A stretch of 64,000 nucleotides of DNA from Polytrichum commune (Eukaryota > Streptophyta > Polytrichopsida > Polytrichales > Polytrichaceae), in assembly GCA_950295325.1 (NCBI GenBank), contig OX485807.1, forward strand, positions 21,237,666 to 21,301,665, in the 5' to 3' direction. The translations under genes and the position numbers were made by a program. The stretch's first letter is position 1; the number at the start of each line of letters is the position of its first letter. This document shows positions 11,746 to 28,904 of the stretch, in pieces. Under the pieces are notes generated by a model that was not told where the DNA came from, searched no databases, and worked only from the letters and a program-made list of their open reading frames with translations.

Positions 11746-12099
11746 CCTTGAAAAAAGTCTCGCCATGTTGGCAACCATGTCATTTCTTCATCCATGTACA
11801 AAGTTCTCCACCAAAGGACTCTTGGCTGTAGTGTAAACCACCACTAGACAAGAGTGTCACTCTCGGCCAATCAAATTTCAGAATTCCCTTAGAATTCATG
11901 ACCGGAGGACTTCTCCACCATAGTGTAAAGCGGCCCTAAATCACAACATAGCGGGGACTAACCTTGAGACAAACTCCATCATCTTAGGCTCACAATGTTT
12001 TACCTTGGCCCCAGCAAACTTGCAAGCTTGAGCTTGAGCTCAAGTTGTGTGCAACAACCCCATCATCCATAACTTAACTTACGTAAAGTATGTGGGTGA

Positions 12100-12460
12100 T
12101 ATCAATTATTTTCCTTGATCTGACATTTAGATATGAGTGGTATGTGGATCCAATAACAAACACCAAAAATACGCATGCTTGATAAAGATTGGACTAATAT
12201 GTCTCCATATTTCACTAACTACACTACACTAAATAGTGAACACAAGTGACAAGACCTATGTACCTATTCAATTAAGGAATATATATATGTGCAAATTGAT
12301 AATCATAATTCAATCAGTGAAGGTCCAATTTTCAATGTGAGTTTTTTTGATGCTTTATTGTAAATTTGCTAACTCAATATTTTTCAGTTGTGCAAATCTA
12401 ATGGGTATAGGTTGAAGAATATGAAAAATGAACCAAATCACACCCACATACCCAACTAAT
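12100..12460. repeat. Dispersed repeat, copy 1 of 3
   Basis: Shares ordered blocks with 62330-62660 and 62930-63100: GGTATGTGGATC, AACAAACACCAAAAA, AGATTGGACTA, CTACACT..AATAGTGAACACA, GACCTATGTA, CAATTTTC and GTGCAAATCTAATG. No coding capacity or clear termini can be seen, so the class is unknown. Confidence 0.65.
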
Positions 12461-14057
12461 CCTTACCTACTTGCTAGCATTTGGTGTTCAAGGAAAGGTG
12501 ATTGAGTTGGGAGGATAGCTTAGGGCCAAGGTACACAGGAGCCAAGGGTTGTGACCATGTAATTTTGAGGGCTTTTGGACTATCATCCAAAGGCTGTACC
12601 AACTATATAAGTCCCTTGACTCTAACATGGTTTGTTTGAAATTACGTCAAACCTATCTGCTTGGACGTGAACTTGACGAAAATTCCGACATGACATGAAA
12701 CATTATCCATAATATGCCATGTAAGAATCCATGTAGGCTTTTCATCCATGATAATTCTTTGGGCCTTTAGGCCTTCACCTTCTAAGTGCGAAGTGAACTT
12801 GGACGGTCTTGGCCTGACCAATGGAGATCTTCGAATGCAGTGGTCACGGGCCTTCACTCTCGTGTGTGACGTGGCCCTTAGACGAGGTTAAGTTAGAGTT
12901 GGCACAGGAATGGGCGAGTGGTAGATGGACACGTCAGACTTGCCACTTGTCTGTCCGCAAGCTTATGCGGCAGCTCCAGCGTCGCCCACTCCATGCACAA
13001 CCATTTTCCAATCCTGCACATCCAGCCATATGGGCTCTTTTCCTTTCTTTCTAACGCCAGATTCGCCAAATCTCTGCTGCTTCGTGCGAAATTGGACAAG
13101 TTGACATCAAGCTTGTGTATAAGAACACATCAAAGTGCAGGAGTGTGGGGAGAGACACATGCAGGGAGTTTTTAGTGGTTTCTTCTCAAGATCGCGATCA
13201 CCATCAAGGTAGGTTGATGAAATGGAAGTTGCTTGCTTGTATTATCCAGTGCAGCTTGTGTGAAACCGATTGTTTTGTTTTTGTTGTGACCGGTTCCGGG
13301 CTGAATTTTAAGGGTTTAGGAAGGGTTTAGCAGTTGGTGATCACCTAGACTATTTAGATCGTTCTTACTGAATTCCTGGAATGTGTGCAGTCGATGATGC
13401 AAATTGTAATGGTGATGATGTATTTTGAGAAAAAAGATTTGCTTTGACCGTCCGGATATGGCATTTTGGGAGGGAGTTTGAAATTTTTGCATGCGAGTGC
13501 CGGGGAATCTCCGGAAGTAACTTCAATGTGTGGTTGTAGTTTCTTGAACCATGTTGATGATTGTAATGCGTTGTATTTATTTATTTATTTTCTTTTTATT
13601 TTCTTTTTCTCATGCTTGTTGAACGTCATATCGTGATGTTTGGTTTTAGGTGACAAGTGGGGAGGTTTATTACAAAAAGAATTTTGATGCTTTGCATAGG
13701 TCTCCTGCTTTGAATTTCTCGTGTGTGTTCTTTGGATTTAACTTGTGATGTTGATGTATGTGAGATATTAGAGAAATTTGTAAATTCCGGTGGGCCCGAG
13801 ACCATTGCAATTTTGGGCGGGGTTGCAAATTTTGCATGTTGGGAATTTAACCTCAGTTTTGTAACACAGTAGTTTATCATCTTACCTGAATCATGTCTTC
13901 CTATGACCTTTGTATCCAGGAATCAACTGAGGGATCTTGATTCCTACATAACGCAAGCTGAGGCAGATTGAGCTGGTGTCGAAGCTCACGGTGGCTCAAC
14001 ATTCAAAGATTGAGGAAAGGAAAGGGGAGGGACAGTACTAATTAAGAATCGAACAAC
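12461..14057 (+). promoter_or_regulatory. Promoter and 5' leader region of the zinc dehydrogenase gene
   Basis: A TATA-like box (CTATATAAG) lies at 12603-12611. A plausible leader intron runs from the donor AAG|GTAGGT at 13209 to the acceptor TATCCAG ending at 13919, which would place the leader exon around 12640-13208 and rejoin it about 140 bases before the ATG at 14058. These are sequence-based guesses; no open frame in this interval looks coding. Confidence 0.4.
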
Positions 14058-17000
14058 ATGATGGAGTCTGCACAAGTGATTGAGCCCCGAGATGTGCCTT
14101 TGGTGTCCACCATGTTAAAAGACCCGAAGAATGTATCGACACCCACTTGCAATATCACTTCCAAGAAGGATGAGCATCACCAAATGCGTGCCGTAGAGTT
14201 CCATGGCCGAAGGGACATGAAAGTTCGCAGGCGTCCCCGCCCCATGCTCACCGACCCGGTGAATCCACCCATCATTGTTCCATTTAAAATTATTAATTCT
14301 TTTGAATGCTTCTAATGAATGGATGATTGGTTATCTCACAAAGAGTTATAGCAACATGTAGCATGGATGGAAAAAAGGCATTGGGGGGAAGGAATCCATT
14401 GACACCATTTGTGTGTGAGTTAGACAAGCTGTATACTTTTCAAGCCATGACGCATTTAGAGCTTATAAGAAGCAAGTTTTTCGAAGCAAGAACCACCGAT
14501 TTTTGAATTTTCTTCTAATTCTTCTTAGGTATGGATGATTAATTATGTCACAAGGAGTCGTAGCAACATGTAGGTAAGCTTTACTCACTCGGGTTAGTAG
14601 AAGCAAATTCTCCTAAAGCATTGGTCACTATCCAGACTCCTTTAGAACAGTATTTGTTCCTAATTCTCTTCTGATGCATCTAATGAATGAAATATTCGTT
14701 ATCTGACAAATATTCACCAGGGAAACACGTAGCATGCTTTGGAAGAAAGCATTGAGAGGAAGGAATGCTTTGACACCAATTGTGGCTGAATCAGATAAGC
14801 TTTGCACTTCCAAGTATTGACACTTTTAGAACTTATTAGAAGCAATTTAAAAATCAAACAAAGAGTCGCCATCCACTAGATTGCTCCTAATGCTTCGAAT
14901 GAATGGATGATTGGTTATGTGACAAAGAGTCATCTGAGCGATATGTAGCATCCTTGGAAAGCAGGCATTGAGGGGAAGAAATCTATTGACATGTGTCTGG
15001 ATTAGATAAGCTTTTCACCCCAAGTGTTGATGATTTTGAAACTTATTAGAAGCATTTGTTTGTAAAGCAAACGATCACCATCCATATCAGTTTCCTTTGA
15101 TGCTTTCTAAAGATGGATGATTTGGTTATGTCACAAAGAGTGGTAGTAACATGTAGCATTCTTGGAAATAAGCTCTACTCAATTCAGTGGTTGTTTGATA
15201 AATTGGTTCTAAGGCTTCTAATGAATCATTGATGATTTTTTATGTTACGAAGAATCATCCGAGCAACATGCAGCATGCTTGGAAAGAAGGAATCCATTGA
15301 CACCGCTTGTGTCTGAATTAGAAAAGCTTTACTCACTCTTATAAAGCATATGAGTACCAATTTTTCTTATGAAATGATCACCATCCAGACCACCCTAGGT
15401 ATTTATTTTTCACTTCAAGAGAATTCTTGAAATTTTCGTACAATCTATAATCTGAAAACATCGTGTACAATACGAAAGTAGCAAAATTAGTGACGCTCCT
15501 GGAAGATATTTTAGTAGCTCCAAACCAGATTCTAAAAATGCTGTTGCTACTGCGGGGTGAGTACACCCATTATACTCTGATCTTACCCTAGATTTTATTA
15601 TGTGGCCAGCACACATTATCTTTTGGGTTTTCTGGAGTTATTACGAATGGCAAATCATGTATTCAATGTCACCAAGAATCTTCAGGTGGCTCATGATACT
15701 TGAATGTGGCTTTTGCAGGAGGATGTGATTTTGCGTGTAACGACGACTTGCATTTGTGGCTCGGATCTCCACATGTATATGGGCGCCATGCCTGGAATGA
15801 AGAGCGGCGATGTCGTGGGTCATGAATTCATGGGCATTGTGGAAGCCGTAGGCCCTAATGTGAAGGGGATTAAGGAAGGTATATACATCAATTTACATGT
15901 TTAGATAATTTTTTCTTTTTATTATCTCCCTCCAATTTTTCACTATGGCACTTGGTTGTTGGCTAGCTCTATCTTTTTGCATCCCGAGTATTCATGTTCA
16001 CAGGAGTGTTCCGAATTCTCATAATCAGATTAGAATTTCTAGGCTTTTTATATACCTCGCCTTTTTTGTCTGGCAAGGTTAGGTTGTACTTAATTGTTAC
16101 ATTGTCTCTTTTATCTGGTTGCAGGTGATCGTGTTGTCACGGCATTTGACATTGCTTGCGGCAAATGTTCAGCCTGTCATCTGCAAAACTTTTCTGGCTG
16201 TGATACCACCAACCCATCCTTGGAGCAACAGATGATGTATCATGACAGGTTGGATATATTTATTTTGATCTGAGTGAACGGTATGGATGATTCACTTATG
16301 GATGATAAACGAAACGTTGTGACAAAAATTGTTGATTTCCTTCAAGTTGATAGCCTTTATAGTTTTGATGATACCACTGCTATAATAATTTGGTTAATGG
16401 TCGAATGCATGCAGAACTTGTGGCATGTTTGGCTATTCTCATCTAACTGGCGGATGGGAGGGTGGTCAAGCTGAGTATGTTCGAGTGCCTTTCGGTATGT
16501 TCGTCTGAAGCCTCAAACTATAACATTGTTTCTGGCTCTCCAACAATGTTTGTCAGTACATTTATACTTTGTGTTCTTGTGCTTCTATGATAGTGCACTG
16601 GGTTTGAGGAGCTCCCTCGGGGGCTTTTTGTTGATCAAGCTTGAATTCCACTTTGAAGATGAATTCGAATTTTTTTGAGCTCAATTGACATAAACTTCTT
16701 GACATCTTCTTCTTATTTCACAGATATGAAAATCCATAAAACTAAGCTTTCTATTTCTTTTTTATTAGAAATTAAGCTCTATATGTCTAATAAGTCAACT
16801 TTACTGCAAAACAGCTTTTTCTATCAAACTTTTCATGTTTAGATACTACAGTTAACTTTGATCTTACTATGATATTTTCATATGTACCTTCATAGTTTGT
16901 GATATGTTTTTGCCATTTTTGTATTAGTTTCATTTTTTATGACTTATTTATTACTTCATCATTTAGAGTTATGAAATGTACCTCTATATTTGAAGAATTT

Positions 17001-20000
17001 GAAACTTCTAAATATATTTATCTTACTGTAATAAATCATTTAGGGAAAAGGAATCATATATGAAATCGAGTGTGCAAATATGGGTGGCCATGTGGAAATG
17101 AGCAATAAATGGTTAACAGGAAATCTGTTGGATTGTGTGCAGCTGATCTGAACTGCTTGAAGGTTCCAGCAGAGCTTGCTGACGAGCAAGTTGTGTTGTT
17201 ATCTGACATTTTGCCAACTGCATGGCACGCGAATGAGTTGGGCCGAGTAGGCAAGGGTGATAATGTAGCCATCTGGGGTGCTGGTCCAGGTATGTGTGCA
17301 AATGTTTTAAGGGGTATTGCAAGTATTTTGTGATATTCTGCAGTAGACATTTTTAGGATGAGAACCTCTTCTACTGTTTGCAACATGAATTTCTACAGTT
17401 TCTTACTGCAGAAGTGAGTGATTTGATTGATATGATAATTTTGATTGTGTATCTTGGATAATGAACTTGTCTCACTTCACATACTTTTTTGGAGGTGGAT
17501 GTTGCAGTTGGTATTTTGGCTGCTCAGTGTGCATTTCATCGCGGAGCAGCACGTGTGGTCATAATTGATGAAATTCCTTTCCGTCTGAAGTTTGCCACTG
17601 ATAAGGTGAAGGGGTTGGAAACCATAAACTTCAAAGAGAAAAAGCCTATCGATGAGTTGCGCGTATTGTTTCCTCATGGCCCGGATGTTGCTATTGAGGC
17701 TGTAGGTGTCCACTATGTGCGGGTGAGAATACTTTCAACTCGATGCAATTCAATAATTTTATTTAATTACTTGAGCTTATTACCAATGTTGGCCTGGTAT
17801 ATAGGTGAATGCATGGTATCAATAGTCAACATCAATATTGGTGTCAAAGAATCTACCCTCGGGTATCAAAATTGTATATCCAGTCAAATAATGAAATTTG
17901 GTGGGTATGTCAAAGTGAGAATTTCTGTGTACCTGAGTCCATATTTGTGTCAATATCATATTGATAATAGGGCGATTTTGCCTAAGTATGAAGGTTCTTG
18001 AATGATATATATACACATGAATGGTATTGACAACAAAAATACTGTCAAATACCCATACCCTATTGGTATACAAAAACGTGAATCTCTCATTATAGACGTC
18101 CAAATGGTATCAAAAAAGGACGCTGCTAGTATACTAAATACTAGATACATGTACCATGGGATTGCAATATGTCTCATTAACTTTCTGCAATGTTCATGAC
18201 CCTTCTCTGCAGAATTTGCTGCACAAGTTGGAGGTGACAGTTGGCATGGAGACTGACAGCGCAGAAGTCATAAATGATCTTATATATGCTGTTCGTAAGG
18301 GGGGGCGTATCGGATTAATTGGTGCTTATGCGGGCTATGCAAAGTGAGTTTTTTGAGATCTATCACATTTCCTGATCCTTTGTTGGATGGGTTTTATGGA
18401 AGAAATTTTACATCAAGAGTAAATTACATCAAGTGGTGGTTAATGCTTTGAAAGTATATGGTATAGCTGGATGATAATGGCTTATGTATGCGGCTGGTTC
18501 TTGGCTGCAGTCATTTCAACATTGGAGCTTTCATGGAGAAGGGCTTGACTATGGCAGCGGGACAAACACCAGTTCAGAAGTATTGGTACGTTTCTAGAGT
18601 GTGCTGTAGTTGACATATGAGAATTGGTACATAAAAATTAAGTTTTACTGAGATTCTGTCACTTCCCGTACTTTTGATTTTTAACCCTGGAATTTGATAT
18701 TAATTCAAGCTTAGAAGAGATAAACGTATCTGTTGCAGAAAAATAGACTCATCACAACTTTTCGTCGGTAGGTTGCTGTGATGCTTCTGAAGAATGCATG
18801 TCTGACAAATAGTAATCAATTTGGGTTGATTGTCATAGGCTCCAATTTTCATATGTTACCCTTACTTTCAATTGTCTCATGGATGCTATGTTTCTCATGT
18901 AGTTTATCTGCAAAGTCTCGCAAAGAGGAATCAATGAATAATCTGATGCCACTTTGAAGGACTTCTCTTAAAAGCTTATTAGAGCGTCTTGTGTGGGTGT
19001 CCAATTTTGAAACATGGGTAAACTCCTTGGAACTCCTCTTATGATCCCAAAACTTTGAGGGGGCTTTAGAATCTAAAATAGTATGTAATGCCAGTTGGCC
19101 CACGGATATTAGTATGACAACCTGGAAAGATGGTCCTTATTATCCTGACCCCACTCTTATAGCATGTTAATTCACATCTTGATAAAAGTTGGGCGACTTT
19201 ATGCACAGCTCTCAAATTCATCTTTTAGCCAACTCATCCCGAGTTTGATCTGGAGATTTACGGTTCAATCTAACAATTCGTTGCAAAATTTCTGCAAAAA
19301 GATTAGTGACTACCGCCGCTAACAGTGTTGAGTTTTGTTGTTGTTGGTTCTGGGACAGGCCCACATTGTTGCCTCTTGTGCAATCTGGAGCATTGGATCC
19401 GGCGACTGTCATTACTCACATTGTGCCCTTGGGCAAAGCAACAGAGATGTACAAAATTTTCAATGATAAGGCAGACAATTGTATCAAGGTATTATTCTGT
19501 CAACAGTATATTGTTTCGCTTCAAAAAATGATAACAGATTTTGGCCCTAATTCACCATCACTTTAGGTCGGGAGTTGGTTGTTTGGTTAAGTTTTCGGTT
19601 TTGTATACAACGTTTTGTATGTTTGTTAAGTTTTCGGTGCATGGTTTATGTCAGTGCATTAAGGGTCAAACTCATTTTGGCATCCTAAGAGGCTAAAACG
19701 AGTTTGGCCCTCAATGCACCAAAATAGGTTGCCTTTCACTCTAATTTGAACACTAATAACTCCAAGTGGAAAGAATGATTGATTTGTATGCAATGCTTGA
19801 CGACGAGCTCCATTGGAGTTTCTAATACTTGTAAGTAACATTCACTTGGACATATATGTTAATTGCTGCAAATGACCTGAGTCTCGTACTAATGATTCTT
19901 TCCAATGACTGTTGTTTCTAAAAGGTACTGTTGAAGCCGGAGCTAGACCCAAATGTGGTGAATGAAGAGGCACCTAGTCTGACGGAGTATGCTCGCAACT

Positions 20001-20077
20001 TGGTTTCGGGTGCTACAGCTGGAACGATTCAGACTGTTCAAAATGCTACCAGTGTTATGACCACTGATGCTTGGTAA
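14058..20077 (+). CDS. Zinc-dependent alcohol/formaldehyde dehydrogenase-like enzyme
   Basis: Ten exons: 14058-14258, 15719-15878, 16125-16248, 16415-16494, 17143-17289, 17508-17722, 18213-18343, 18511-18585, 19359-19488, 19925-20077. They sum to 1416 nt and a 471-residue medium-chain dehydrogenase. Visible signatures are the catalytic zinc CGSDLH (Cys80) and GHE (His102-Glu103), four structural-zinc cysteines at 132, 135, 138 and 146, and the Rossmann motif GAGPVG with ..ARVVIID for NAD(P). The glutathione-independent formaldehyde dehydrogenase branch of bacteria and fungi has the same layout ([44 protein letters not shown]). The true substrate cannot be told. About 40 residues precede the conserved MRAVEF start; initiation there (near 14184) is an alternative. 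Intron 1 is packed with a ~210-bp tandem repeat. Confidence 0.85.
14315..15370 (+). repeat. Degenerate ~210-bp tandem array in dehydrogenase intron 1
   Basis: Five to six units start with AATGAATGGATGATTGGTTATGTCAC(A)AAGAGT at about 14315, 14525, 14685, 14897, 15107 and 15220. Each continues with GCAACATGTAGCATG(C)TTGGAAAG, GCATTGAGGGGAAGGAATCC, ATTGACACC, TTAGATAAGCTTT and CTTATTAGAAGCA before the next. Some units are truncated. A stray piece of the same repeat lies in the LEA–TMEM205 gene at 35806-35852. Confidence 0.8.
19563..19800 (+). repeat. Hairpin-bearing dispersed element in dehydrogenase intron 9 (copy 1)
   Basis: Contains a hairpin whose 28-nt arms (19654-19681 and 19692-19719) match at most positions: GTGCATTAAGGGTCAAACTC.. 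pairs with ..GAGTTTGGCCCTCAATGCAC. The outer part begins TTTAGGTCGGGAGTTGGTTG. The same order of blocks occurs in reverse orientation at 41820-42010 in an intron of the persulfide dioxygenase gene. No coding capacity; it is likely a small non-autonomous element. Confidence 0.65.
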
Positions 20078-21740
20078 GCAGCTTTCAAAATCAGACGCGG
20101 TAGCCCTATTTACCAACTTGCATTTCAAGAGTGTGCAAGATTAGTACAACTACATCTTTTGCACTAATTTCTTTTGTTTTGATTCAGATAGCCCAGAAAG
20201 GCAGCAGTAAGTGTTGGTGCACTGTTCAAAGACAATGTCAATGCGGCTGTATTTATTTCTCAGCTTTAGGACTTTATTATCTTGGAGAGACACTTTTGGG
20301 TTTTGGAGCACTTGAGGACTAGTAGCTGCTAATGTGCTTGAGCTTAATTTCAGCACATGCTCCTAGTAGAAGAAGCCTTAATGTTAAACAAATGCGTCAT
20401 TAGGGCTTGCAGTTGAGTATTGGTTTGAGTTATCTATTGAATCTGTTCAGCTGTGTGCATTGGGACAGAAGTTGAGCAAGCAATATGTAGCTCGTAAATC
20501 ATTTGATGTGAATACATTTGGTCTGTTTCGCAGTAGTATCGAATTTGAAACTGGTTCAAAATAAAACATGCTATGAACATGTTGCTGTTGCACCTTATGT
20601 TGTTCCAAATTGTACTCTTGCTGTGGTGCTGAAAGTATGTTACAACCCCAAGCTCCTCAAAATGTAAGAATTTGTAAACTCGAAGCTGCGAAAATTTATC
20701 TATAGTTTCTGGAGCCTTTTAATTATCTGCTTGCATGCCGCACTATGTGAAGGTGACGATTCAATTAACCTTTATTTGCAGGATGTACAAACCGCTGGAA
20801 GATGACTCAAAATCCTTGTGAAATGGTGGACAGTTGATTGATTTGGTGAGAATTGTGGTGCTTAGTCGTCTTGTTTCATGATGAAAGAAATTACCAAACT
20901 TTGCAAATATATACCCACCCACTTTTTCTGGCAAACAGTTTCAATCGTAGTTGACGGTGGGGAACAGTGATTCAGGGTTTCAACTTTCGAGTGTACTGAA
21001 TAAATACCGAGTGTACTGGATTTTGATCATCATTATGGGTTGTGAATAAAAGTAGTATTATTACAACATACTTGTAGCAGCGGCCAGGTGAATCTGAGTT
21101 GGATATCCTTATTTTGAGCGTGGTTAAGTAGAAGCTGAACATTTCCATACTTGTTTTTTTGCGATTCTGAAAATGGTTGGATCACAAGCGCCATAAATGT
21201 GAAAGGGAATAAGATTGATCCAAAAGGGTGCCGTCTCTTCACCTCCGCCGCCATCTCCATCACAATATTTCTCCTTTCTCTATGTCAACCTCCGCGTTCT
21301 CGTCTGAATCATTTTTGAACTATTTACAGTTGATTGGAAAATGTACAAAATCTTATTTACCCACTGCTTCTGAATTTTATAGTTAGCTAAAATAAACTCT
21401 GGCGGCTTTCTGTAGCGGCAGGGTAAGAAAAGAAAAGAAAGAATAAAGACACATTCAAAGTGTGATGATACGATGAATGCTCTTGCAGCACTCGGCGTAT
21501 GTTTGGGAGGGTGGAAGAAGAAGAATCATCAGAATTCATTATAGTGTTCTTGCCTCTCAGGTTTTGAAGTGCAAATGACGATGATGTCGTTGTTGCTTAA
21601 ACTTCCAGGCCTTGTGGCTTTCGTTGAGCATAACGCCACCAGAATTATGCAGGCGTAGAAATTTGGCCGGAAAACTTGGAAGACTCTTCTTGCTCACAAA
21701 GTTTTAAATCGTAGGAAGTTTCGCAATGCTCAAGATTGAT
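20078..21740. other. Intergenic: dehydrogenase 3' UTR and spacer
   Basis: The first part is probably 3' untranslated sequence of the dehydrogenase gene. A possible late exon follows an acceptor near 20780 (GATGTACAAACCGCTGG..) but has no support from protein similarity. No RNA gene, repeat or recognisable coding exon was found up to 21740. Confidence 0.4.
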
Positions 21741-21760
21741 AATGACGGGTGAGGTCATCG

Positions 21761-21931
21761 ATGGCTAGAATTGGCGAGTTCCTGTTCCTGCTGCTTTTCC
21801 TCAATACGACACATCATGGTTCTAGATCCATCCATTATCGCGAGAAAAATCATCATCACCATCACCACCATTTGCCAACAGATGCAACCCGTGTGCAAAA
21901 GAATATTGGTGTTGAAGAGACCTTGGTTTAG
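21761..21931 (+). CDS. Small open frame for a possible secreted, histidine-rich peptide
   Basis: From ATG 21761 the frame gives 56 residues. It begins with a strongly hydrophobic segment (GEFLFLLLFLNTT) like a signal peptide, then has a run of seven histidines (21851-21871) and a polar tail. No known plant peptide hormone motif is recognised. It lies about 700 bases upstream of the hexokinase ATG and could simply be an upstream frame in the hexokinase leader or chance. Confidence 0.25.
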   Translation: MARIGEFLFLLLFLNTTHHGSRSIHYREKNHHHHHHHLPTDATRVQKNIGVEETLV

Positions 21932-22491
21932 GGCTCTTGGGATCTCCCCTCCTCGTCACATCCTGGAATGCATATATAACTTTTGCAGATCCTCATCACA
22001 ATTTCATGTGTACTAAAGCATTCTGGAAAATTGATACGCTTCGACAAATCTATCACAGATTCACAATTTGCAACAGAACTTACCTGCTCCTCCTGTTATG
22101 CTGCATGCAACTTAGAGAACCGGTGTATCTTGATCCGGATGCGATGAACTTCGAAAGGTTATGATAAATGGTATCCACATTCGTGGATATCAGAGACTGC
22201 AAGACATCAAGTTCAGTGACTCGTCTCCTCGAAACATCATTTTGAGAATACTAAATCCTCAGTGTGTGCACTCGAAGGATATCCTTCGAGTGTCATCAAG
22301 TGCCATCATCAACAACTTGCTGATGATTTTCATGGGCATAATGTGTGGGTCTTTGTCTCCGAACAACGACAACAACTGCACAAGAAGTCATGTCATTCAA
22401 TTTCGGAACGATTCAATTGTGGCCAGACTCTTGAAGTTAACATTCAAAGCTTCAACTTAACTTCATCCCTTAGGAATCTTTGGAGTTCACT

Positions 22492-22584
22492 ATGGCGCCT
22501 GACACTGGGAAGATCTTCATCCGCACAGGATTCGATCATTGTGGCCAGTTATTCATTTTCATGCCACTCTTTATGAGGTCCTAG
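22492..22584 (+). other. Duplicated hexokinase start region giving a short upstream frame
   Basis: The 29 bases from ATG 22492 match the 29 bases from the hexokinase ATG at 22648 with a single difference. This copy opens as MAPDTGKIF, the same start as the enzyme, but diverges and stops after 30 codons. The two starts are 156 bp apart and in the same frame. If the leader is transcribed from further upstream, this is an upstream open reading frame. Confidence 0.6.
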
Positions 22585-22647
22585 TTACGGCGGCAAGATT
22601 TGACTAAAGAATTAACGTTATCCCTGAATTCTTGAGACTTAACAACT

Positions 22648-27797
<5,150 letters not shown>

Positions 27798-28904
27798 GAA
27801 TTCTGAACTACTTTTTACCCATTTTTCGAGCAGTCCAAGCTGGGCCAGGATTGGAAAGAGATACTTCGTTGATGAAGGTGATGCATCCACCTGCAACAAG
27901 TTGTACTGCCATTTGTAATGTTACTAAAGTAGATCCAACTTGCCATGGAGAAGAAGTACTCGGTCTGGCAAACTGCTCGGCAACAATTTTTCGTTATGTT
28001 AGGGCACGCTGACGATCAAAATAGGTTGATTTGGTGAAGTATTAGTCAATTCAGAAGCAAAGTATGAGCATGTTTGGCATCCGAAGTCTGCATCTATCTT
28101 AGGAGCTACCTTCTTGTAAGCCGAGGCTGCAAAGATCTGTTCTGTAAGTTGAATTCAAAGATTGACGCAACTTTGGAAGTGGTTCAGTGACCTCTCCAAA
28201 CTGCAAGGATATCTGTGCATATGGACCTCCAAGACTTCGCAGGTTTCAGTCGGAGAGGCAGTTGAATAATTCTGGAATTGTCAAATAATTTTCTTATATA
28301 TCTTAATTCCAGATGCAAACCACTGCCGAGACTCTGCATGCATTGTTGATTAAGGTACCTACCCATGGATTATTTTTAAAAGAAGAGCTACACCATTCTT
28401 CGCTTCTGAGAATTGAATTGACCCTGGATTTCCTTGACTTTTCATATCTCTTTGCAACTTGGTGTAAGTAGGTAGTATCCAAATGCCTAGTTTTTGTAAC
28501 TCTTGCCCTTCTGTCACATTCTCAAATTCGCTGTGGAAGGAAATTTGACCTGGCACCACGGTACGAGAAATGATTGTTACCGCAAAAAGACCTCATCTTG
28601 TTCTCTCTGCCGATTAGGTTTATTGCAGTTCTGTCAACCTGCAATGATCTTCAAACACGATGCAATCCATCAATGCCAGAAATTCTGTTTCATTAAATTT
28701 TATTTTGTGTCTGTTGGTTTGTATGTCTTTTGGTGAGTTGCGTCTGCTGAACTCCTCCCATGCGAAACAGACAAAGAGGAGTGAGGACAGTACGGGGGTT
28801 AGGGTTAGGGTTTAGGGCTCTCCACGACGTCGATGGATGCCTGGCCATGACGATGACCATGTGACAACTGATGATCTGGATAGATAGAGTCAAGATCATT
28901 TCCA
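27798..28904. other. Intergenic: hexokinase 3' UTR and spacer
   Basis: After the hexokinase stop no coding exon is recognised. The only notable signal is the telomere-like GGGTTAGGGTTAGGGTTTAGGG at 28797-28818, described separately as a telo-box. Confidence 0.45.
28797..28818. promoter_or_regulatory. Telo-box (plant telomere-like promoter motif)
   Basis: The run GGGTTAGGGTTAGGGTTTAG contains the reverse complement of AAACCCTAA, the telo-box found near start sites of plant genes for ribosomal, translation and some organelle proteins. It lies about 90 bases upstream of the small gene starting at 28905, which fits a proximal promoter or leader position. Confidence 0.55.

Larger units (their letters stand above)
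9776..12046. mobile_element. Decayed inverted-repeat element, about 2.3 kb
   Basis: The left arm (about 9776-10050) and the right arm (about 11865-12046) are imperfect inverted copies. The outer 45 bp read GAGCTCAAACTGAAGTTTGCAG..GGGCCAAGGTAAAA on the left and, on the opposite strand, GAGCTCAAGCTCAAGCTTGCAA..GGGCCAAGGTAAAA on the right. Further in, CCTAAAATGGTGGAG and GGGCTGCTTTACATTACGG (left) match CCTAAGATGATGGAG and GGGCCGCTTTACACTATGG (right, opposite strand). The left arm has about 100 extra bases. No transposase is visible and no target duplication is obvious, so the class is unknown. A pogo-like element and a strong hairpin lie inside. Confidence 0.6.

Noticed and set aside
28797-28818. 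Interstitial telomere repeat
   Set aside because: Only about three TTAGGG-type units and in front of a plausible gene, so a telo-box promoter motif is the simpler reading.
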